Part shown: in pieces, positions 15,670 through 23,984 of the stretch
How the letters are laid out: each line of letters starts with the position of its first letter
Position numbering within the stretch: position 1 is the stretch's first letter
Assembly: GCA_029245395.1 (NCBI GenBank)
Contig: JAQWPL010000013.1
Location: forward strand, 1 to 64,000
Source of the DNA: Gammaproteobacteria bacterium
GTDB taxonomy: Bacteria; Pseudomonadota; Gammaproteobacteria; Pseudomonadales; Pseudohongiellaceae
Direction of reading: 5' to 3'
Length of the DNA: 64,000 bases
Position numbers and translations under genes: made by a program
The notes under the pieces: model-generated
Seen by the model: only the letters and a program-made list of their open reading frames with translations
Database searches by the model: none
What the model was told of the DNA's origin: nothing

Positions 15670-17892
15670 TTAGCCTTGCAACACTGACAGGACTCTTTCT
15701 CGTGTAAAGGGAAACATGGTCATACGTTTGCCAGTAGCATCGAAAAAGGCATTGGCAATGGCGGCAGCTGCTGCTGCCATGACTTCTTCCCCGGCACCAG
15801 AAGGTGCTTCGTTCAGTCTCTGGACAATCACTGGAGTAATTTCAGGACATTGTTCAAACCGAAGTATGGGATAACTGTTCCAGTCCAGTGACGTCACATT
15901 AGTGCGATTGAAGGTGACTTCTTCGAGCAACATACGACTTGCGGTCTGCACCAGTTGACCAATGATCTGGTTTTCCACGTTGGACGTATTCACCACAAGG
16001 CCTGCATCAATGGCGCCAACTAAATGCAAAATTTTCACCTCGCCAGTTGCTGTATCCACCTCTATTTCGGCAACTGCACCACCATAGGATGCCAGGTGTG
16101 TGCCAACACCGATGCCTCTGCCACGTAATACTCCAGTGGAAGCAGTATTTTGGGCCGCTGGTGCTGGCGTCCAGTTTGCTGCCTCTGCAGCACCATTTAG
16201 AACATCCAGCCAGTGATAATTGGTGATATTTTGCTGGCGAAATTGCCAGGGGTCCAGACCCAGGCGATAGGCAAGGTCATCGATAGCTTGTTCTGAAATA
16301 AAAGCAAAGGACAGGTCCAGGGGGGAACGCAGCCAGGCACCTTTCAGGTAGTCCAGTCCAGGTACATGATGATTCAGGAGTTTACGATTTGGGGTGTCGT
16401 ACATACTGCCAAGAGTCAGTGGGTTGATTTGCTGAGCCGTGAAGGGCGGCCACTCGGCAGCAGGAGTTCCCTTTGCTGTCTGCTCGGATGTCTCTATCAG
16501 ACTCCAGTGATGCTGCCAGCCTTCGTATTCATAACTCACCATCTTGCCTTCGCGGTTGGCAGATACGCGGGCTTTACCCACATGGGAAGGGCCGTAGGTA
16601 TCCCAACCATGTTCATCCCAGCGCATCAGTTGAACCCGCACAGGTTTGCCAGCAAGGCTGGACATCAATGCGGCGGCCTGGGCGGTGTCATCCCAGCAAC
16701 TATGACCGAAAGTTCCTGCACCTTCGTGGTATTGCACGCGGACACTATCCGGTTCAATGCCTAGCAGGTTGGCGATGCTGGTGCGCGTGTTATACACATC
16801 TTGAGTCGAGCACATCAACAGTACCGAATTCTCCTGTACATCTGCCAGTGCACAATTGGGTGCAAAGGGTACATGGGCCTGATAGGGAGCAGTAGCACTG
16901 AATTCTGATTGCACGTAAGCCTCATTGAAGGCACTGACATCGCCTTCATCCACGGCAACCCGATCATTGGTCAAACCACTTTCCATCTGGCTAAACAGAT
17001 TGTCATTACCAGGCAGGCTTTCCGGCAGATCAAAAGTGATGTCTAACAACTGCGCCGCTTTCACGGCATCCCATTCCCGTTCTGCCACCACCCCAACAAA
17101 ATTATTCTGACGGACAATGCGGGCGCCCGGGATTGAAGCGATGGAATCTTCATTGATGTTGAGAACCCGGACGCCATCTTTGTATGCTCCTTGACCACGG
17201 GGACGAATGATTCGCCCATGCAACATGCCAGGCAGGCGTAAATGCTGCACATAGCGATAGGTGCCCCTGGCTTTCAGTGGAATGTCATTACGCGGGTAAG
17301 GTTTTGCTACTAAAGTGTAATCAGCAGGATCCTTGACTGGTGCATTGCCGGTAAAAGCCAGATTAAACTGCTGATCGCCAATCAGTTCCCCGTAGGTGAT
17401 TGAGGCATCGCCATCACTAACACTGGTAACAATACCGTTTGCTACAGCCAGGTTTGTTATTGGCTGTTGCAGGTGTTCGGCGGCCATTCCCAGTAATGCT
17501 TGTCTGGCTTCTGCAGCGGCTTGCTGAACTTGTGGCCCGCCCCTGCGCATTGCTGAACTGGAATAGGTGCCGCCCTGGTTTGGCGTCACGTGAGTATCCA
17601 GTCCGGCGGTGCCCACCTGTACCATGGACATATCAAGTTCTTCAGCGGCTACTTGCAGTAGGGCGGTTGAACAGCCCTGGCCCAATTCCGCAAAACCAAT
17701 AAACACAGTGGCGGTATTGTCCTGGTGAATAGCGATCCAGCTGTCTATCTGTTCAGGATCCGGTGGGCCGGCAATCGGGTTGCGACTCTGGGTAAAACCC
17801 AGGGAATGAATGCTGAAATTAATTATCAGAGCGCCGCCAGTCTTGAGCAATGTTCGACGTTTCATCGGAAGAATCCTGGTTAATTTACTCAT
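15670..17892 (-). CDS. Tat-exported molybdopterin hydroxylase large subunit (IorB-like)
   Basis: A 740-aa protein of the xanthine dehydrogenase/aldehyde oxidase family, closest in layout to the isoquinoline 1-oxidoreductase beta subunit: a twin-arginine leader (MKRRTLLKTGGALI, residues 10-23), then two molybdopterin-binding halves with ELGQGCSTALLQVAAEELD, QGGTYSSSAMRRGG and, near the end, APSGAGEEVMAAAAAAIANAF containing the expected active-site Glu. The cofactor would be loaded in the cytoplasm and the enzyme exported folded with its Fe-S partner. Its start overlaps the stop of the small-subunit gene (ATGA). No FAD subunit or cytochrome is adjacent, so the electron acceptor is unknown. The substrate is not predictable. 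Confidence 0.88.
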   Translation of the reverse strand: MSKLTRILPMKRRTLLKTGGALIINFSIHSLGFTQSRNPIAGPPDPEQIDSWIAIHQDNTATVFIGFAELGQGCSTALLQVAAEELDMSMVQVGTAGLDTHVTPNQGGTYSSSAMRRGGPQVQQAAAEARQALLGMAAEHLQQPITNLAVANGIVTSVSDGDASITYGELIGDQQFNLAFTGNAPVKDPADYTLVAKPYPRNDIPLKARGTYRYVQHLRLPGMLHGRIIRPRGQGAYKDGVRVLNINEDSIASIPGARIVRQNNFVGVVAEREWDAVKAAQLLDITFDLPESLPGNDNLFSQMESGLTNDRVAVDEGDVSAFNEAYVQSEFSATAPYQAHVPFAPNCALADVQENSVLLMCSTQDVYNTRTSIANLLGIEPDSVRVQYHEGAGTFGHSCWDDTAQAAALMSSLAGKPVRVQLMRWDEHGWDTYGPSHVGKARVSANREGKMVSYEYEGWQHHWSLIETSEQTAKGTPAAEWPPFTAQQINPLTLGSMYDTPNRKLLNHHVPGLDYLKGAWLRSPLDLSFAFISEQAIDDLAYRLGLDPWQFRQQNITNYHWLDVLNGAAEAANWTPAPAAQNTASTGVLRGRGIGVGTHLASYGGAVAEIEVDTATGEVKILHLVGAIDAGLVVNTSNVENQIIGQLVQTASRMLLEEVTFNRTNVTSLDWNSYPILRFEQCPEITPVIVQRLNEAPSGAGEEVMAAAAAAIANAFFDATGKRMTMFPFTRERVLSVLQG

Positions 17893-18419
17893 ACTGATTC
17901 CTCATCGGCAGGAATCGTATTTTGCTCAACACCTGCAAGCATTTTCTGGGAGGCTTTTTTGATTGCAGAGAGAATCTTTGGGTAAGTGCCGCAGCGGCAA
18001 AGATGTCCGTTCATGGCGCGGCGAATTTCTGTGTCACTGGGTTCAGGATTATCCAGAAGCAACTCAGTGCCTTTAATAATCATGCCGTTGTAGCAATATC
18101 CGCACTGAATTGCCTGCTCCTCAATTAAAGCATCCTGCAGTGGATTAATGGATGCTCGTGGCAGACCTGTTTGTGCAGCGTAGTATTGGGTAATGCCTTC
18201 GAGGGTTGTAATATTTTTACCGGTGAGGGTTTCAATCGGAGTGATACACGCACGTGTTTCCACGCCATCGACCAGCACCGAGCAGGAACCGCATTGGGCC
18301 AGGCCACATCCAAAGCGCGGGCCCTGCAGTAACAGCTCATCAGTCAACACATAAAGCAGCGGCGTATCTGGAGACGCCTCTATTTCAATTGTTGCGCCAT
18401 TGATAGACAGTTCAGCCAT
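17889..18419 (-). CDS. [2Fe-2S] small subunit of the molybdenum hydroxylase (IorA-like)
   Basis: A 176-aa protein with the two-domain layout of the xanthine dehydrogenase family small subunit: a plant-type ferredoxin domain (CGLAQCGSCSVLVDG...AC, about residues 41-63) and a helical second 2Fe-2S domain (CGYCYNGMI...HLCRCGTYPKI, about 105-150). All eight cluster cysteines are present. It has no signal peptide and presumably travels through Tat with the large subunit, whose gene overlaps by 4 bp. It passes electrons from the molybdenum site to an unidentified acceptor. Confidence 0.9.
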   Translation of the reverse strand: MAELSINGATIEIEASPDTPLLYVLTDELLLQGPRFGCGLAQCGSCSVLVDGVETRACITPIETLTGKNITTLEGITQYYAAQTGLPRASINPLQDALIEEQAIQCGYCYNGMIIKGTELLLDNPEPSDTEIRRAMNGHLCRCGTYPKILSAIKKASQKMLAGVEQNTIPADEESV

Positions 18420-18528
18420 TGCATTGCTCCGGGAATAATAATGAGGAAATACTAACTTGGAATACTGGTCACTGCACTCTCTATTACAAGTCGTTGAGGG
18501 CTGTTAGTCAGTGCGTATTTGCGCGACT

Positions 18529-19878
18529 TTAAAAACTGAAGAGCACCAATAAAGGCAAAGTGAGACCGGCTGCCAGTAAAGCATAGGGCAACTGGGTGCG
18601 GACATGCTCCAGGTGGTCACAACCGGCAGCAAGGGAGGCAAGTACAGTGGAGTCGGAAATAGGGGAACAATGGTCGCCAAAGACACCGCCACCAAGGACG
18701 CAGGATAGTAATAGTGACGGCGATAAATCATTTCCAAGAGCAATAGGGATAGCTACGGGAATTAATATTCCGAACGTCCCCCAGGAAGTACCGGTGGTGA
18801 AGGAAATCACTCCTGCAGTGATAAAAACTACAGGGGCAATAAGCCATGGGGGCAATGTGTCTGAAATCATGTTGGCAACAAATTCGCCTGTTCCCAAATC
18901 CTGCATACTGCTACCCAGGGCGAACGCCAGGAGGATAATCGTTACTACAGGCAGTAATTCGCCCATTCCTTTGTAGCTCATATCAACCAATGTTTTTAGT
19001 GGAAAATTATCTTCTCGGGATAACAAAAGCATTGCCACGATTATTGCCAGTATTACGGCATACAAAACTGAACTGGAACCAGAGCCAGCTATGAGGTTAC
19101 CGTCACCTGTATACAACATGAATCCGATAAAACTGGTGATCAAAACTAGTAGAGGCAGAATAAAAAAGCGCGCCTTTCCTGCGGGAGCTTGGCTTTCAGT
19201 TAAAGTTGTCAGTGCCTGTTTTTGCTCATGGTCAGCCAGGGTAAACATAACCTTACCCGACCAGCTCGTGTAGAAGACGATGACCAAGGTGATAATGGCA
19301 TAGGCATTCAGGGGTATGCTGGCCAGCATAATTGCCAGAGGATTGTCCAGATCATAGCCTTCAAGCAAACCGAGGATATAAGCTCCCCAACCATTAAGCA
19401 GTATCAATACACTGACAGGTGAGCAGGTGGAATCAATAATATAGGCTAGTCTGGCACGGCTCATTCGGAATCGGTCAAACAAACTTTGAGCAAATATGCC
19501 TGACGTGAGTACGCTCAGATAACTCTCGATAAAAATAACAACGCCCAGAGTAGACGTCATGATTGCCGCTGAACGGGGCGTTTTGGCAATATTGCGCGCC
19601 AGAAGAAAATCTACAAAAGCCAGGACGCCTCCTGAGTTTTTCATCAAGGAGAGGAGGGCACCAATAAGTAGACTGAACAACAATATTTCAGTATTGGAGC
19701 TTGATGCAAACGTTGAAGTAATCCTGGATACGCTGCCAAGGAAAGCAGTAAAGGGATTAAAGGATTGCTGGAGAAATTCTGCGGTAAGCAAAGCAACAGT
19801 CAAGGCCAGAATGACATCCCGTTTCCAGACAGCAAAGAGAATCGCAAGCAGTGGTGGCAGGAGAGTAAGCCAGTCCAT
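18529..19878 (-). CDS. NhaC-family Na+/H+ antiporter-like membrane protein
   Basis: A 449-aa polytopic membrane protein with about 11 hydrophobic segments. The pattern is that of the NhaC family: FIESYLSVLTSGIFAQSLFDRF in the first half and SFTTGTSWGTFGILIPVAIPIA followed by GGGVFGDHCSPISDSTVLASL in the second. The GDHCSPISDT-like motif is characteristic. It would exchange cations or carry an organic substrate across the inner membrane; relatives in this superfamily include malate-lactate and arginine exchangers, so specificity is open. It lies 109 bp upstream of the IorA/IorB-like pair on the same strand and may share its transcript. Confidence 0.83.
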   Translation of the reverse strand: MDWLTLLPPLLAILFAVWKRDVILALTVALLTAEFLQQSFNPFTAFLGSVSRITSTFASSSNTEILLFSLLIGALLSLMKNSGGVLAFVDFLLARNIAKTPRSAAIMTSTLGVVIFIESYLSVLTSGIFAQSLFDRFRMSRARLAYIIDSTCSPVSVLILLNGWGAYILGLLEGYDLDNPLAIMLASIPLNAYAIITLVIVFYTSWSGKVMFTLADHEQKQALTTLTESQAPAGKARFFILPLLVLITSFIGFMLYTGDGNLIAGSGSSSVLYAVILAIIVAMLLLSREDNFPLKTLVDMSYKGMGELLPVVTIILLAFALGSSMQDLGTGEFVANMISDTLPPWLIAPVVFITAGVISFTTGTSWGTFGILIPVAIPIALGNDLSPSLLLSCVLGGGVFGDHCSPISDSTVLASLAAGCDHLEHVRTQLPYALLAAGLTLPLLVLFSF

Positions 19879-20024
19879 AATAATCCTGAAATGTCAGTGC
19901 GCCTTAAAGTACCCGTTTACTTAAGGTTGTACAATGCAGCCCAGACGACTTAAAAAAATAAGTAGGTGATATAGCTGAAAATAGAGAGTGAGGATTAAGT
20001 TCGAGGTTGAAGTTAAGAAAGAGC

Positions 20025-20435
20025 TTACGCGCTGATAGCAGGCAGTAGATCAATACGGTCATCATGGCTTATTGTAAAGCCATTGTTGCGGTACCAGTGA
20101 CGAAGTGTTCTGGCATCGCCTTTGATTTCACCTGTAAGACGTTTGATATTGCTTTTTTTGCAATACTGAATGATTTCCTGCAACAGACTTGTTCCGACTC
20201 CCTAGTGCCGATAATTCTGTGAAATCTCAATCATTTTCAATTCATAGACATTGAAACCATTGGGATCGAACATGTCGATTACATTCACGGCTTTCTTTTT
20301 ACGCGGAGAGATTTTCTTTAATCTGGCATAACCAATTGGAGACCCTTTGTCGTAAACGCGGAAAAGGAGTTTTTCTCCTGAGCTGTCAGGTGGCAAAATG
20401 TTAAAATCTTTCTGCTGTTCGGTTTCTGGCTTCAT
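20025..20435 (-). pseudogene. GNAT acetyltransferase gene with an in-frame TAG
   Basis: The frame from ATG 20435 runs 77 codons to TAG at 20204-20202, then continues in the same frame for 59 more codons to TAA at 20027-20025. Together they encode a GNAT-like fold of about 136 residues: the segment before the stop ends YELKMIEISQNYRH and the segment after it starts GVGTSLLQEIIQYCKK. This is motif A of GNAT proteins (YRxxGVGTxLL, acetyl-CoA pyrophosphate loop) with the amber codon inside the loop, where Gln or Lys is usual. Truncation there would remove the acetyl-CoA site. It lies divergent from rsmJ and is not rimI by sequence. Confidence 0.72.
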
Positions 20436-20504
20436 TGCACTTAAATATAATAAAAATTAATAAAAACAAATACTTATAAAAAATACTTAATGTAACTAAT
20501 AAAC

Positions 20505-20520
20505 TATGAACCAGTTCATA
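20505..20520. promoter_or_regulatory. 16-bp perfect palindrome upstream of rsmJ
   Basis: TATGAAC-CA-GTTCATA is a perfect inverted repeat ending 13 bp before the rsmJ ATG, in the 98-bp AT-rich region shared with the divergent GNAT gene. It could be an operator; no regulator is identified. Confidence 0.4.
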
Positions 20521-20533
20521 TAAGTGAATTTTA

Positions 20534-21319
20534 ATGCAGTTAATACTTCAAAAGTGTGATCCAGCCGACATTTCCTGGCTTGACGAATTTATAAATATCA
20601 AAGAGTTAAGGGTTTTACCAGAAATAGATTCTCTTTCAATTACCAATAAAGAGCCTGTTCTGTATTACAACGCCCTTGGACTTTCACTGAAATCGACTGT
20701 TGATGAGAACAGTTCACCTAGCCGTGTTGATTTTAAACACCCAAGAATTCAGCATCGACTGGCAACATCCACTCGCTCAGAAGGATTACTTAAAGCTGTC
20801 GGTCTGGATAAAAACCGCAGTCAGCTCTCGGTATTGGATGCTACGGCGGGTATGGGTGTTGAAGCCTATATACTGGCTGCTTCGGGTTGCCGTGTCTTGA
20901 TGCTGGAAAAATCAGGCATCATGGCCGCCCTATTGCATGATGGTCTGAAGCGCGGAATGAATTCCGGTGATACCCGGCTTTGTCAGGAGCTACAGAATCT
21001 GACGCTAAAGATGGTGGATAGCAATGATTATCTGGAGCTGATAAAGGCAGGTCAGGAAGAAGCTGTCGATGTAATAATCCTGGACCCTATGTTCCCTCCA
21101 AGGCAAAAATCAGCCAAAGTAAAGAAAACGATGGCCTTGATGCAGGAATTCTTACCGCCCAATGAAGACATTGAAACCCTACTGGGCAAAGCTTGTGAAT
21201 GTGCTGGAAAAAGAGTGGTGCTTAAGAGGCCGGGCAAAATGAGTAAACAGCCCGACCCGAAGCCGGATTTTCAGGTACCTGGGCGTGCCTGCCACTTCCA
21301 GGTATTCCTCACAGGTTAA
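20534..21319 (+). CDS. rsmJ: 16S rRNA (guanine-1516-N2)-methyltransferase RsmJ
   Basis: A 261-aa class I SAM-dependent methyltransferase. Diagnostic RsmJ segments are HPRIQHRLATSTRSEGLLKA (residues 69-88), the SAM loop LDATAGMG (101-108), and DPMFPPRQKSAKVKKTMALM with the DPMFPP catalytic motif (184-189). It modifies G1516 of 16S rRNA during ribosome assembly. The N-terminal 60 residues are more diverged than the core. It is a single gene convergent with dapE, leaving only 23 bp between the two stops. Confidence 0.93.
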   Translation: MQLILQKCDPADISWLDEFINIKELRVLPEIDSLSITNKEPVLYYNALGLSLKSTVDENSSPSRVDFKHPRIQHRLATSTRSEGLLKAVGLDKNRSQLSVLDATAGMGVEAYILAASGCRVLMLEKSGIMAALLHDGLKRGMNSGDTRLCQELQNLTLKMVDSNDYLELIKAGQEEAVDVIILDPMFPPRQKSAKVKKTMALMQEFLPPNEDIETLLGKACECAGKRVVLKRPGKMSKQPDPKPDFQVPGRACHFQVFLTG

Positions 21320-21342
21320 AAAGGATTATGCCCAAGCTGAAA

Positions 21343-22473
21343 TTAGCTCAGGAGCAATTTCTGTAGAATGCTTTCGTAGATGGCGGAAAGTCTTTCAAGG
21401 TCTGCTACCAGAACTTCTTCGTTTATCTTGTGAATCGTTTTGTTGCATGGACCAATCTCTACGACCTCAGTTCCATTGGGCGCAATAAACCGTCCGTCGC
21501 TGGTACCACCGCCAGTTGAAAGCTGAGTCTCCACACCTGTGATGTCTCTGATAGCAGCCGATACTGCATCTGTCAAAATACCTTTGGCAGTAATGAAAGG
21601 ATTGCCACTGAGCTGCCATTCAAGCGTGTAGTTTGTGTAGTGGGTATCAAAGATACTGGCGGTTTTTGCCATTAATTCTTCAGCGGTCACTTCAGAGGAA
21701 AAACGAAAATTGAATAGCGCATTCATCTCTCCGGGAATGACATTATTGGTGCCATCGCCAGCATGAATATTGGATATCTGGAAAGTAGTAGGCGGGAAGT
21801 AATCATTGCCTTGATCCCAGGCGATTTCACTTAGTGCACTTAAAGCAGGCAAGAAACGGTGCACTGGATTATTTGCAAGATCAGGGTAAGCGACGTGGCC
21901 TTCGGTTCCATGCACTGTCAATAATCCGTTCAGGGAGCCCCGGCGGCCATTGCGAATTATATCACCAAGGTTTTCGCTGCTTGATGGTTCGCCTACGATG
22001 CAAAAATCAATTTGTTCTTCTCGATCCTGCAGGACTTTCATGACGCGGCGAGTCCCATCCAGAGCAAGACTTTCTTCATCGCTGGTGACAAGAAAAGCAA
22101 TGCTGCCTGAAAAGTCAGCATTATTTTCGAGAAAACGCTCACTAGCTGTGATCATGGCTGCAAGGCTACTTTTCATGTCAGCAGCGCCTCTGCCATACAG
22201 ACGGCCGTCTCTTACTTCTGGCTTGAAAGGATCGGAATGCCACTGGCTTTCATCGCCAGGAGGAACCACGTCGGTATGACCCGCAAAACAGACCAGAGGG
22301 GCATTACTGCCTTTGCGTGCCCAAAAATTGGAAACATCGCCAAACGGCATGTGCTCTACTTTAAAGCCCATGGATTCCAGGCGTTCACTCAGCAGCAACT
22401 GACAGCCGCTATCATCAGGGCTTACAGAAGGCTTACTAATTAATGCCTGGCTGAGTTCCAGTGTTGCCGACAT
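21343..22473 (-). CDS. dapE: Succinyl-diaminopimelate desuccinylase
   Basis: A 376-aa M20 metallopeptidase-family enzyme that hydrolyses N-succinyl-LL-diaminopimelate to LL-DAP, for lysine and peptidoglycan. Zinc ligands and catalytic residues lie in FAGHTDVVPPGD (His66), GRGAADMKSS (Asp99) and VTSDEES (Glu133/134); the C-terminal STGGGTSDGRF is typical of DapE. Length matches the family. It is 21 bp downstream of dapD, so the two succinylase-pathway steps are coexpressed. Confidence 0.95.
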   Translation of the reverse strand: MSATLELSQALISKPSVSPDDSGCQLLLSERLESMGFKVEHMPFGDVSNFWARKGSNAPLVCFAGHTDVVPPGDESQWHSDPFKPEVRDGRLYGRGAADMKSSLAAMITASERFLENNADFSGSIAFLVTSDEESLALDGTRRVMKVLQDREEQIDFCIVGEPSSSENLGDIIRNGRRGSLNGLLTVHGTEGHVAYPDLANNPVHRFLPALSALSEIAWDQGNDYFPPTTFQISNIHAGDGTNNVIPGEMNALFNFRFSSEVTAEELMAKTASIFDTHYTNYTLEWQLSGNPFITAKGILTDAVSAAIRDITGVETQLSTGGGTSDGRFIAPNGTEVVEIGPCNKTIHKINEEVLVADLERLSAIYESILQKLLLS

Positions 22474-22494
22474 GAAAACTTATCCTGTGATAAA

Positions 22495-23511
22495 TCAGTT
22501 ATGTGAATGCAGTTCTGCGTTCAATTCCACTTTAGATTTGTTGGTACGGCACTCCACGACACCGGTGGTAGAATTTCGCAGGAACAATAAATCATTTTTG
22601 TTGGCCAGATCTCTGGCTTTAACAACGTCTACTTGATTGAGTTCGCTGTCCATGACTGTCACTTTGCTGCCGGCACTTACATAAAGACCTGCTTCAATAG
22701 TGCAGCGATCGCCTAAAGGAAATCCGATGCCAGCATTGGCGCCAATGAGGCAATCCTCACCAACGGATATGATTTCTTTACCTCCGCCAGAAAGTGTACC
22801 CATGATGCTGCAGCCGCCGCCCAGGTCACTGTTATTACCAACAACAACGCCTGCAGAAATCCTGCCTTCGATCATGGCGGTTCCAAGAGTGCCAGCATTA
22901 AAGTTGATAAACCCTTCATGCATGACGGTAGTGCCTTCACCGACATAAGCGCCAAGGCGAACCCTGGAAGTGTCAGCAATACGTATTCCATTGGGGACTA
23001 CGTAATTGGTCATTTTGGGGAACTTGTCTACGGACTGTACATCCAACGTTTCGCCGTTAAGGCGCGCCTGTAATTGTCTGCCTACTAGTTCATCAATAGC
23101 GATGGCGCCCTGGCTCGTCCAGACAACATTGGGCAATACAGCAAATAGGCCGTCGAGATTTATTCCATGTGGTTTTACCAGTCTGTGGGATAGCAGGTGG
23201 AGCTTCAGGTAAGCTTCCGGAACAGTCGTTGGTTTCTCGTCAGATTCCAGAATGACTGCTACAAGCGGTCTGCTACTGTCTTTTAATGTTGACAGCAATT
23301 GATGACTGGCATCAGCGTATGAGGATGAGCCAAGAGCTTCCAGTTGAATAGCATCAAGTTCAACGACCTGATTACCACCCTGGTAGCCAATAGCTTCTAA
23401 TGCAGGGGCAATCGCCCCGGCTTCAGGATTGAGCTGTGGTTCAGGAAAAAATACTTCCAGCCAGTTGCCGGATGAGTCCTTGGTGCCAACACCAAGAGCG
23501 AAACTATGCAT
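22495..23511 (-). CDS. dapD: 2,3,4,5-tetrahydropyridine-2,6-dicarboxylate N-succinyltransferase
   Basis: A 338-aa protein of the long, Pseudomonas-type DapD class. The C-terminal half is a left-handed beta-helix built of hexapeptide turns (VRLGAYVGEGTTVMHEGFIN, GRISAGVVVGNNSDLGGG, IGANAGIGFPLGDRCTIEAG), and the N-terminal half is the class-specific domain. It uses succinyl-CoA to block the amino group of tetrahydrodipicolinate. It precedes dapE on the same transcript. Confidence 0.94.
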   Translation of the reverse strand: MHSFALGVGTKDSSGNWLEVFFPEPQLNPEAGAIAPALEAIGYQGGNQVVELDAIQLEALGSSSYADASHQLLSTLKDSSRPLVAVILESDEKPTTVPEAYLKLHLLSHRLVKPHGINLDGLFAVLPNVVWTSQGAIAIDELVGRQLQARLNGETLDVQSVDKFPKMTNYVVPNGIRIADTSRVRLGAYVGEGTTVMHEGFINFNAGTLGTAMIEGRISAGVVVGNNSDLGGGCSIMGTLSGGGKEIISVGEDCLIGANAGIGFPLGDRCTIEAGLYVSAGSKVTVMDSELNQVDVVKARDLANKNDLLFLRNSTTGVVECRTNKSKVELNAELHSHN

Positions 23512-23562
23512 GATACGGTCTAGTCCTTTTGGAATTACTATTGTGAATCGAAAGGGTGCGAA

Positions 23563-23904
23563 TTATATCAGGCTTTGCCAGGACTTTTCGTCGAAGCCCA
23601 ACAGCTTTTGGTTGCCACTAATGAGCACTGGTCTCTTAATCAGAGAGGTATGCTCATGCATCAGTGCTATAGCCTTGATTGGATTAATATCAGCTTTGAG
23701 GTTCTCATCCAGTTTTCGCCAGGTAGTGCCCCGCTTGTTGAGCAGCGCCTCCCAGCCAAACTCCCCACACCAGTTTTTTAGTGTGGTTTTGTCAATGCCA
23801 GCTTTTTTATAATCATGAAAGCTGTAGTTAATGCCGTTTTCTTCCAGCCAGCATTTGGCCTTCTTGATCGTGTCGCAGTTGTTGATACCGTAGAGTGTAG
23901 TCAT
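23563..23904 (-). CDS. ArsC/Spx-family reductase-like protein (YffB type)
   Basis: About 113 residues with a thioredoxin-like ArsC fold: YGINNCDTIKKAKCWLEENG carries a single N-terminal Cys and the DTxxKA pattern, then FHDYKKAGI and IKRPVLI. YffB-like members lack arsenate-reductase evidence and are thought to act on thiols; they commonly neighbour dapD/dapE in gammaproteobacteria, as here. I use ATG 23904, which places YGI.NCDT at the usual N-terminal position; an in-frame ATG at 23934 would add ten residues. Neither has a good ribosome-binding site. Confidence 0.85.
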   Translation of the reverse strand: MTTLYGINNCDTIKKAKCWLEENGINYSFHDYKKAGIDKTTLKNWCGEFGWEALLNKRGTTWRKLDENLKADINPIKAIALMHEHTSLIKRPVLISGNQKLLGFDEKSWQSLI

Positions 23905-23984
23905 AAAAAATAGTCTTAATATATAACGATTCATTTGAATCCAGTGTAGTGATGTAAAACTGGATGTAAGTAGTGCGCCAATTC

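Noticed and set aside
4387-20435. Reassignment of TAG to an amino acid in this organism
   Set aside because: TAG is the natural final stop of at least eight intact genes in the window, with normal spacing to the next gene, so general recoding is excluded; only partial suppression stays open.
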